From an uncultured Coriobacteriaceae bacterium (GTDB lineage Bacteria; Actinomycetota; Coriobacteriia; Coriobacteriales; Atopobiaceae), in the NCBI GenBank assembly GCA_902772085.1, contig CACXZL010000105.1:1-6497 (forward strand): a stretch of DNA of 6,497 nucleotides. Reading direction: 5' to 3'. Position 1 is the first letter of the stretch. Each line of letters starts with the position of its first letter. Under the pieces are notes generated by a model that was not told where the DNA came from, made no database searches, and saw nothing but the letters and a program-made list of their open reading frames with translations. The position numbers and the translations under genes are program-made. Shown piece after piece: positions 1 through 4,865 of the stretch.

Positions 1-323
1 TTAATGTTCTGAATGGACGCATACATTGCGATGGTCTCTACCTTCGGAAGCTTCCGGTGAATGGCGTCGGCAATCTGCATCAAACGATCAGCAGAAAGAA
101 CGAAAGCGTCTCCATGCTCAAGAAATACCCGCTCGACATCAGGGCAATAACGCGTAGCCTCATCAATGTCTGCCTCTACCTGTTCCATCGGGCAAACCGT
201 GAATTTGACGTCAGGATACATGTAACAGAAGGTGCATTTGTTATGACTGCATCCAAGCGTCACTTGCAGAAGTAGCGAGTTTGCTTCATATGGCGGCCTG
301 TACACAACGCCTGTCATGCTCAT
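1..323 (-). CDS. Radical SAM protein, N-terminal 107 residues (3' end outside window)
   Basis: My translation from ATG 323-321 gives 107 open codons reaching the left edge. The start reads MSMTGVVYRPPYEANSLL, followed by the iron-sulfur motif GCSHNKCTFCYMY. The cysteines are C25, C30 and C33, spaced CX4CX2C rather than the textbook CX3CX2C. I recall the same spacing and flanking residues in a widespread uncharacterised radical SAM family. A later GDAF motif (71-74), preceded by RVFLEH, also fits that family. Such enzymes bind a [4Fe-4S] cluster and cleave S-adenosylmethionine to a 5'-deoxyadenosyl radical; the substrate here is unknown. The ATG overlaps the stop of the upstream HxlR frame as ATGA, so translation is probably coupled. 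A second ATG lies at 317-315. GC is about 49%, well below the 63% of the neighbouring DNA. The family call is firm; the function is not known. Confidence 0.85.
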   Translation of the reverse strand, partial: MSMTGVVYRPPYEANSLLLQVTLGCSHNKCTFCYMYPDVKFTVCPMEQVEADIDEATRYCPDVERVFLEHGDAFVLSADRLMQIADAIHRKLPKVETIAMYASIQNI

Positions 324-634
324 TTATCATCGCCTCCGTTCATCTGAGAGATGTATTCATTTCCCCATTTCTCCATAGCTGCAATAACCGGATGAAATTT
401 CTTCCCGATTTCAGTAAGAGAATACTCAACTCGCGGAGGGATAGCTTCATACTGTACCCTTTGAACAAGGCCATACTCTTCCAAGGACTTCAACTGAACA
501 GACAGAGTCGCATGAGTCATCTTTGGCATTTTGCGAAGAAGCTCATTGAAGCGAATCGGCCCTTCTTCCAGATAGAATAATATCAACACAGCCCATTTCC
601 CGGAAATGAGGGTCTGAGCAGTCGCATATGGGCA
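320..634 (-). other. HxlR-type winged-helix regulator domain forming the 3' end of the uvrC frame
   Basis: Residues 508-611 of the fused frame match an HxlR/MarR-like DNA-binding protein almost end to end. They begin KCPYATAQTLISGKWAVLIL, with the Cys just before the first helix that senses thiol stress in some relatives such as YodB and HypR. FNELLRKMP, the recognition region LSVQLKSLEEYGLV and the wing residues PPRVEYSLTEIG follow. The end is MEKWGNEYI plus a short polar tail. HxlR proteins are normally free-standing dimers of about 105-120 residues. Only the few residues before the Cys are missing here. The one nearby initiator is M500 (ATG 658-656), which lies in UvrC-like sequence and has no good ribosome site, so this domain is probably made only as part of the fusion. 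GC is 44% over 361-600, against 63% just upstream in the gene. It would normally regulate an adjacent gene, here most likely the overlapping radical SAM gene. Confidence 0.85.
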
Positions 635-2155
635 CTTGCCAAAGCGCTCGTCCGCCATACGCTCGGGACTGTAGCGTCGCCCCAGCACCTCGCTCATGCT
701 CACGAAGTCGTTTGCCTCGTCCAGCTCGGCGCGTATCTTGAAACGCCGGTACTGGCCTTTGTCGGGCCTACCGTCAGTGAAGACAATCATAGAGGCCACC
801 GTGAAGCGCCCGTGCAGGGTGGAGATGTCGAAGCACTCTATGCGCAGTGGCGGCGCATCGAGCGCCAGGGCGCTCTCCAGCTGCAGAAGCGCCTGGTTTG
901 TGCGATCGTCGGCGTAACCCGTGCGCACCATGTAGCGATTGAGCGCAAAGTGGGCGTTTTGCGTCGCCTTCTCGAGCAGATGGTGCTTGTTTCCGCGCAG
1001 GGGACGGTGTATGCGACAGGTGTGGCTGCGCTTCATGGAAAGCCACTCCTCAAGCAGATCGGCGTCTTCGAGCTCCACGTCCACGTCCACTTCGGGCGGG
1101 ATGTCGGCCGTCTCGTCGTAGTAGCGTTTGAGGAACCCTTCCACCAGCTCCTCGGCACCCACGTCGTTGCCTTTGTTTAAGATGAACTCGGTACTGCGCA
1201 CCGTCAGACCCTCGCGCACCGCAAACACGCAGGCGGCCGAGATGGTCTCCTCGCGATAGACGCCTATGAGGTCGAGATTCACACTCGAGGCAAACACTAC
1301 CTGCTGGTGGTCCTCCAAGCCATTGATGACTTCTAGGCGGCGCTTGAGCCTTCCCGCACGCTCGAACTCAAGGTCGGCCGCCGCCTCCTGCATCTGAACG
1401 GTGAGCTCGTCCACCACGTCACGACGTTTGCCGTTCAGGAACTGCTCCACTTGGCGCACGTTGCGTGCGTAGTCCACCGTATTGATGGCGCCCACGCATA
1501 CGCCCGGGCCCAGCCCCACGTGGCTGAAGAAACAAGGGCGTCCGCGTTGTGCGAGTACGAGATTTGCCACCGAGAGGTCGTCGGGATGGGAGTCGAGATA
1601 GCGCTTGGCCTTCTTCCACTCCGCGCACGTGGCCGTGCAGATGGGGATGACCTTGCGTAGGGTGTCGATTGTCTCACGGGCGGCACGGGCGTCGGTGTAG
1701 GGACCGAAATAGCGCGTGCCCTTGCGATGGCGTTCGCGCGTATACTTAATGGCAGGATAGGCGTCACTCTCTGTGATGGCGATGAAGGGATAGCTCTTGT
1801 CGTCCTTGTAGTCCACGTTGAAGTACGGATGATACTGGGCGATGAGGTTGCGTTCGAGTACGAGGGCTTCGTGCTCGTTGTCTACCACCACGTAGTCGAA
1901 GCTTCGGACCACCTGCATCATGAGAGGAATCTTTGCGCGGTCGTCGGTAAGCTGGACGTATTGCCTCATGCGAGCGCGCAGGTTCTTTGCCTTCCCAACG
2001 TAGATGACCTCGTCCTTGGCATCCTTCCAGAGGTAGCAGCCGGGGCGAGTGGGGACCTGCGATACCTGCTCTGCTATGCTTGCAAGCCCCTCGTCCTCGG
2101 GACGCGGGGCTTGGGCGTACAAATCTGGCGAGTAACCGGAATCACGTGTAGTCAT
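320..2155 (-). CDS. uvrC: UvrC N-terminal part fused in frame to an HxlR-family regulator (truncated uvrC)
   Basis: This is a 611-residue frame. Residues 1-507 are UvrC, the excision-repair nuclease that cuts both sides of a lesion held by UvrB. They contain a GIY-YIG domain at about 35-115 (GCY 39-41, YVG 52-54, R60, probable metal-binding E101), cysteines C173, C177, C208 and C220, and a UVR (UvrB-binding) motif at about 246-281. The RNase H-like endonuclease domain then starts with IECFDIS, where D443 matches the first catalytic Asp. The NDFVSMSEVLGRRY segment carries a second probable one, D483. From C508 the sequence is HxlR. The expected DGGKxQL segment, the later catalytic His and the helix-hairpin-helix tail are absent, so intact UvrC would be roughly 100-200 residues longer on the UvrC side. 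GIY-YIG (3') incision may survive, but 5' incision is probably lost. The start is ATG 2155-2153, with no Shine-Dalgarno but a close promoter. The fusion may be a pseudogene, a real chimera or an assembly artefact. Confidence 0.85.
   Translation of the reverse strand: MTTRDSGYSPDLYAQAPRPEDEGLASIAEQVSQVPTRPGCYLWKDAKDEVIYVGKAKNLRARMRQYVQLTDDRAKIPLMMQVVRSFDYVVVDNEHEALVLERNLIAQYHPYFNVDYKDDKSYPFIAITESDAYPAIKYTRERHRKGTRYFGPYTDARAARETIDTLRKVIPICTATCAEWKKAKRYLDSHPDDLSVANLVLAQRGRPCFFSHVGLGPGVCVGAINTVDYARNVRQVEQFLNGKRRDVVDELTVQMQEAAADLEFERAGRLKRRLEVINGLEDHQQVVFASSVNLDLIGVYREETISAACVFAVREGLTVRSTEFILNKGNDVGAEELVEGFLKRYYDETADIPPEVDVDVELEDADLLEEWLSMKRSHTCRIHRPLRGNKHHLLEKATQNAHFALNRYMVRTGYADDRTNQALLQLESALALDAPPLRIECFDISTLHGRFTVASMIVFTDGRPDKGQYRRFKIRAELDEANDFVSMSEVLGRRYSPERMADERFGKCPYATAQTLISGKWAVLILFYLEEGPIRFNELLRKMPKMTHATLSVQLKSLEEYGLVQRVQYEAIPPRVEYSLTEIGKKFHPVIAAMEKWGNEYISQMNGGDDK
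625..660. other. Breakpoint between uvrC and the HxlR/radical SAM segment
   Basis: The UvrC match ends and the HxlR match begins around codons 507/508 (Lys 637-635, Cys 634-632). On the minus strand the text runs CGCTTTGGCAAG then TGCCCATATGCG. GC falls from 63% (661-900) to 44% (361-600) across this point. Both UvrC (RFGK before a Pro-Asp) and HxlR (Lys-Cys-Pro) can supply a Lys/Pro-like context here, so a few bases of microhomology are possible. I see no inverted repeat, target duplication, att-like repeat or transposase. The exact base of the join cannot be fixed without an intact homologue. Confidence 0.7.
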
Positions 2156-2171
2156 GGCAGGTATTGTAGCA
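2155..2171 (-). promoter_or_regulatory. Extended -10 promoter, probable leaderless start of uvrC
   Basis: On the minus strand TGCTACAAT (2171-2163) matches an extended -10 element (TGn followed by TACAAT, one mismatch to TATAAT). Seven bases (ACCTGCC) separate it from the uvrC ATG at 2155. RNA polymerase usually starts about 7 nt after the -10, which places the transcript start at or next to the A of the ATG. No Shine-Dalgarno-like run precedes the ATG, which fits a leaderless mRNA, common in actinobacteria. No good -35 is visible. Confidence 0.5.
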
Positions 2172-2180
2172 AAACTTGGA

Positions 2181-2196
2181 TGGCCATTTGGCCATT
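2181..2196. repeat. Tandem 8-bp repeat TGGCCATT x2 upstream of uvrC
   Basis: Plus-strand TGGCCATT occurs twice head to tail (2181-2188 and 2189-2196). Each copy contains the palindrome TGGCCA. The pair sits where the -35 region of the proposed uvrC promoter would be, so it could be a protein-binding site. Two copies of an 8-mer can also arise by slippage. No known regulator box, and no LexA-like GAAC-N4-GTTC, was recognised. Confidence 0.4.
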
Positions 2197-2211
2197 GGGG
2201 TCTCGCCCCAA
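2195..2211. terminator. Short hairpin after the ATP-grasp gene, possible weak terminator
   Basis: Just after the ligase stop (2219-2217), TTGGGG (2195-2200) and CCCCAA (2206-2211) form a perfect 6-bp GC-rich stem with a 5-nt loop. In the minus-strand transcript the stem is not followed by a U run; the next bases are ATGGCC. It is therefore at best a weak or factor-assisted terminator, or an mRNA 3'-end stabiliser. A new promoter just downstream would be consistent with a transcription-unit boundary here. Confidence 0.35.
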
Positions 2212-2216
2212 CGGCA

Positions 2217-3473
2217 TTACATGTACTGCTTGAACTTGGAGTACTGATGGCGATAGGCCACCTCCGCCCAGACCTTATGCGCGGCGGTATCCGGCGCGTA
2301 GTCGTGGGGGTTGTGGGCGGAACGCGTCTTGAACATGCGCAGCGCCTGATCGCGCAGGAGCTCGTCCGTCACAAACGAGCGCACGACCTTAGGCGGTACC
2401 ACGGTGTACAGGAACGGATCGTATGCCTCCCGGTAGGCAACCTCCTTGCGGAGCACCCAGTCCTCCACGATGGGACGCACGAAGTTCACACCGCCCAGCG
2501 ACACATAGAACGTGTTTTTGCCGGGACGCGTGTTTACTTCAAAGAAGCGATAGGAACCGTCGCGCAAGTCGAACTTGATATCGAAGTTTGCATAGCCGTG
2601 ATAGCGCGTATGCCGCAAAAACACCGCAGCATCCGCCACAATGCGATCGACCTTCTCCCCCAGTATGCACACGGGATTGCCCAACGCCAAAGGCGAGTGG
2701 TCTTGCAGCACCACGCGACCGCCACTCACCACGCGCAAGTCACCGTTTGCATCCGAGAAGGTCGTCAGCGAGCGAATGGCGTCATCTCCGCCGGGAACGA
2801 AGTCCTGCAGGATGAACTTATGCGCATACCCAGAAGACCTTACAGCCGAGAGGACCTGCTTCAGACGCTCGGGCGTTTGAATCTCGTAGATTTTCTCCTT
2901 GCCCTCAAAGCTCAAGAGATCGTATGCCGCAGAGTTTGACGGCTTGGCGATAAGCGGATACGGAAACTCCTGCACATTCACGTCGCCAACGCCGTCCGCA
3001 CAGTCCACATACCACGTCTTGGGGTATGGAATGCCCAGCTCCTCGCAAATTTGATAGAACCGCTCTTTCTGCGTGATGTCGTCGAGCAGCGCGAAGTCGA
3101 TGTAGGGCACGACATACCACTGCGAGAATTCTTCTTTGTGAGCGGAGATGACGCGGGTGTTCCAGTCGGCGGAACCATGCAGTATGCCAACCTTGCCCGC
3201 CGCCTCGAGCTCGGCTCCAAGAGCAGAGACCGCCGCCACGAAGCCCTCCTCGTCATTGAGTTCAGGTACGACGCGATAGTCGCAGAACTTACTCGAAGAG
3301 GTGACCTTCACGTCTATGGCAGAGAGCACGATGGGGCGAATCCCGTATGCCTCGTGATAGCAGCGCACGTATGAGTAGCCCAAGATGTCGGCACCACACA
3401 CCACGGGCTGCAGTCTTGCCGCCAGGTCATTCTCCCCTTGAATGAGCGATAGGTTCTTTGGCTTCGTTGCCAT
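2217..3473 (-). CDS. ATP-grasp carboxylate-amine ligase, D-aspartate ligase-like
   Basis: This 418-residue protein is an ATP-grasp ligase, which activates a carboxylate as an acyl-phosphate and joins it to an amine. Visible features are an N-terminal Rossmann-like part (about 25-125), then LLDDITQKERFYQICEELGIP (about 129-149) and YPLIAKP with ATP-binding K177. QDFVPGGDD (223-231), GYANFDIKF with D298 (293-301) and FEVNTRPG with metal-binding E312 and N314 follow. The layout resembles Aslfm of enterococci, which adds D-aspartate to the lysine side chain of the peptidoglycan precursor. The real substrate cannot be read from the sequence, and another amino-acid ligation is possible. The chosen start (ATG 3473-3471) has AGGAG 6 nt upstream; an ATG 16 codons earlier has no such site and gives an unconvincing leader. 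It lies 90 bp after the aminotransferase and 61 bp before uvrC. With murJ nearby, a cell-wall cross-bridge role is the best inference. Confidence 0.85.
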   Translation of the reverse strand: MATKPKNLSLIQGENDLAARLQPVVCGADILGYSYVRCYHEAYGIRPIVLSAIDVKVTSSSKFCDYRVVPELNDEEGFVAAVSALGAELEAAGKVGILHGSADWNTRVISAHKEEFSQWYVVPYIDFALLDDITQKERFYQICEELGIPYPKTWYVDCADGVGDVNVQEFPYPLIAKPSNSAAYDLLSFEGKEKIYEIQTPERLKQVLSAVRSSGYAHKFILQDFVPGGDDAIRSLTTFSDANGDLRVVSGGRVVLQDHSPLALGNPVCILGEKVDRIVADAAVFLRHTRYHGYANFDIKFDLRDGSYRFFEVNTRPGKNTFYVSLGGVNFVRPIVEDWVLRKEVAYREAYDPFLYTVVPPKVVRSFVTDELLRDQALRMFKTRSAHNPHDYAPDTAAHKVWAEVAYRHQYSKFKQYM

Positions 3474-3479
3474 GAGACT

Positions 3480-3486
3480 CTCCTCA
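3480..3486 (-). promoter_or_regulatory. Ribosome-binding site that sets the ATP-grasp start
   Basis: Minus-strand TGAGGAG (3486-3480) lies 6 nt before ATG 3473-3471. It decides the start in favour of MATKPKN over the in-frame ATG at 3521-3519. Confidence 0.75.
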
Positions 3487-3563
3487 CAAACGTTATTCTT
3501 CGCAACCATCCGCGCGGCCAACCCACTCGCGCGAGACGCTGCCGCGCCTACATTCGGTTGCCT

Positions 3564-4763
3564 TTATTCTCTCAAGGCGTCGCGTACGGCCTGCACGATA
3601 GCAGGTATCCGGTCTGGATCCACATCAGTAGGAAGTGACGCAGCTCCTGCCGCAAGTCGTTCGGAGACAGGCCAGTTGGCCGTTCCCTCCGCCAACCCAT
3701 ACGGCACTGGATCGAGCACGCCCGGCACGAGCAGCGGACGCGGCCAATCCGGCATATAGTGCCCCATGGCCTCGACGGCACGAGCTAGTGCCTTGGCATG
3801 CCGCTCGTCTTGGGCAAACACCGGGAACCGCAAAAGCGGCTGATCGGCGGCCCCAAAAGCAGCTTTCGGCACAAACAAACCCTCAGGAGCATCTACCTCA
3901 AGCGCTGATGCATAGGTTTGGGTACACGCCCGGCGGTTTTGTTCGTTTGCGCCGAGCCCCTTGAGAGCCGCAAGCGCCTGGTTGCACACCCACTCGCTCG
4001 GCAAGCTCGGCTCGTGGTTTGAGGTACCGCGACGTTCTTCTTCGGAGACGGCAGGTTCGAAGGTGCCCCTACGTTCCCACTTTGCACGAAGTGCCCGTGA
4101 CGCGCCTTGCGGAAGTCGGGTCAGAATGCGAACCTGGTTGAGATAAGAACGTGTCGCCCGCTCCATGCGCTTGGGCATCGCGGGAAGCTCGGCAAACGCC
4201 ATTCGCAACGACTGGGCAAGGCTTTGGTCGGCCATGGCAGGATTCAGCCATACCGCGCCGCCAAAGTACGTCCCGGGCAGCATCTTTTCCACCCCGAACG
4301 AGTGCACGGACACATCTGCCAGCGGTTTCCCGGCTGCTCCACGTGCCATACGCCCCACGCAATGGGCGCTGTCTTCTACCAGCAAGGCACCTGACGCATG
4401 GGCCGCGCGCTGCAACGCCTGGGATGACGCTTGGTCCACGACGCCAAAGGTATGCTGCAAGACAACGGCACAAGTGTGCTCGCCCACCTCAAGCAACAAG
4501 GGATCGATCGAAAGCGTCTGCTCATCCACGTCCACATAACGCGGCGTGAGGTTGGCGGCAAGAATGGGGTCTATGGCAGTGACGCAGGTAAAAAGCTGCG
4601 TGGCGACTTCCGTTCGGGCAGCAGCCTTCCGCGCTGTGGCGAATACCACTTGGATGCCCTGGCGCGCCTTGGCAGTGAGAAACCAGTCCTTCGCCTCGGT
4701 ATGGGTAAGCTCCGCCATGCGTTCGCGCAGAAGCCTTCCCGCCTCTCCCGATGTATTCGCCAT
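3564..4763 (-). CDS. DegT/DnrJ/EryC1/StrS-family PLP aminotransferase
   Basis: This 399-residue fold-type I PLP enzyme belongs to a family that usually aminates keto-sugars on nucleotide carriers. From the chosen start, AKARQGI (31-37) takes the place of the SGTxAL phosphate-binding turn. TQLFTCVTAIDPIL (55-68) and YVDVDEQTLSIDP (76-88) follow. QHTFGVVD (103-110), VEDSAHC (129-135; D131 should contact the PLP ring nitrogen) and SFGVEKMLPGTYFGG (155-169; K160 is the probable Schiff-base lysine) complete the core. The end, SLPTDVDPDRIPAIVQAV, is typical. All catalytic residues appear present. ATG 4763-4761 is chosen because AAAGGA lies 8 nt upstream; ATG 4772 would abut that site. The usual N-terminal PF-x-L segment of the family is missing from this frame but seems present just upstream in another frame (4762-4830). 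The substrate is unknown; an envelope sugar or amino compound is plausible given murJ and the ligase. Confidence 0.85.
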   Translation of the reverse strand: MANTSGEAGRLLRERMAELTHTEAKDWFLTAKARQGIQVVFATARKAAARTEVATQLFTCVTAIDPILAANLTPRYVDVDEQTLSIDPLLLEVGEHTCAVVLQHTFGVVDQASSQALQRAAHASGALLVEDSAHCVGRMARGAAGKPLADVSVHSFGVEKMLPGTYFGGAVWLNPAMADQSLAQSLRMAFAELPAMPKRMERATRSYLNQVRILTRLPQGASRALRAKWERRGTFEPAVSEEERRGTSNHEPSLPSEWVCNQALAALKGLGANEQNRRACTQTYASALEVDAPEGLFVPKAAFGAADQPLLRFPVFAQDERHAKALARAVEAMGHYMPDWPRPLLVPGVLDPVPYGLAEGTANWPVSERLAAGAASLPTDVDPDRIPAIVQAVRDALRE

Positions 4764-4830
4764 GCTCCGCATCCTTTATTTCCGTCGTCCAGATATGCCG
4801 CTCTATGAGTTTACCAAAGGGGAAGTTCAT
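4762..4830 (-). other. Possible out-of-frame 5' end of the aminotransferase gene
   Basis: Minus-strand translation from ATG 4830-4828 reads MNFPFGKLIERHIW, then TTEIKDAEHG. This resembles the usual start of DegT-family proteins, where a PF-x-L strand is followed by a helix with an IK-x-E/D pattern. The frame is offset by one base from the aminotransferase frame, which has a stop (TAA) just upstream of its own ATGs. One inserted base, or two lost, near 4765-4780 would join the two stretches. The start lacks a well-placed ribosome site: AAAGGAG ends 19 nt before the ATG. It may simply be chance coding in the intergenic gap. Confidence 0.35.
4772..4777 (-). promoter_or_regulatory. Ribosome-binding site that sets the aminotransferase start
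   Basis: Minus-strand AAAGGA (4777-4772) is 8 nt from ATG 4763-4761. The earlier in-frame ATG (4772-4770) overlaps this site, so it is unlikely to be used. Confidence 0.55.
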
Positions 4831-4839
4831 TTGGTAAAC
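4809..4839. repeat. Perfect 10-bp inverted repeat between murJ and the aminotransferase
   Basis: GTTTACCAAA (4809-4818) and TTTGGTAAAC (4830-4839) are exact reverse complements, separated by 11 nt. The arms are AT-richer than the surrounding DNA. Neither strand has a T run after the stem, so it does not look like an intrinsic terminator. It could be a regulator's operator or an mRNA hairpin. A 12-codon frame (4849-4811, MRSRLPNELPLW) starts directly against an AAAGGAG run and stops inside the hairpin. That spacing is too tight for efficient initiation, so a leader peptide is only a possibility. Confidence 0.6.
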
Positions 4840-4865
4840 GTGAGCGCATCTCCTTTATGCTTGGC

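Noticed and set aside
281..580. 99-codon plus-strand open frame opposite the HxlR segment
   Set aside because: It is antisense to a clear HxlR domain, has no ribosome site and shows no recognisable motif.
320..658. HxlR as an independent gene starting at ATG 658-656
   Set aside because: The preceding residues (MADERFG) look like UvrC sequence, GC is still high there, and no ribosome site precedes the ATG. Independent expression is possible but not supported.
2154..2939. 261-codon plus-strand open frame opposite the 5' end of uvrC and the ATP-grasp gene
   Set aside because: It lies antisense to the well-supported ligase gene, shows no family motif, and reflects the high third-position GC of the real gene.
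3526..3535. Palindrome CTCGCGCGAG between the aminotransferase and ligase genes
   Set aside because: A 10-bp GC-only-core palindrome is not surprising in DNA this GC-rich, and no second copy or nearby promoter was seen.
4565..4680. Apparent deletion in the aminotransferase before TQLFTC
   Set aside because: Counting from AKARQGI to EVATQ gives about the same spacing as SGTxAL to DEV in typical family members, so no residues are missing.
4809..4839. The inverted repeat as an intrinsic terminator of murJ
   Set aside because: The stem is only 40% GC with an 11-nt loop, and no T run follows on either strand.
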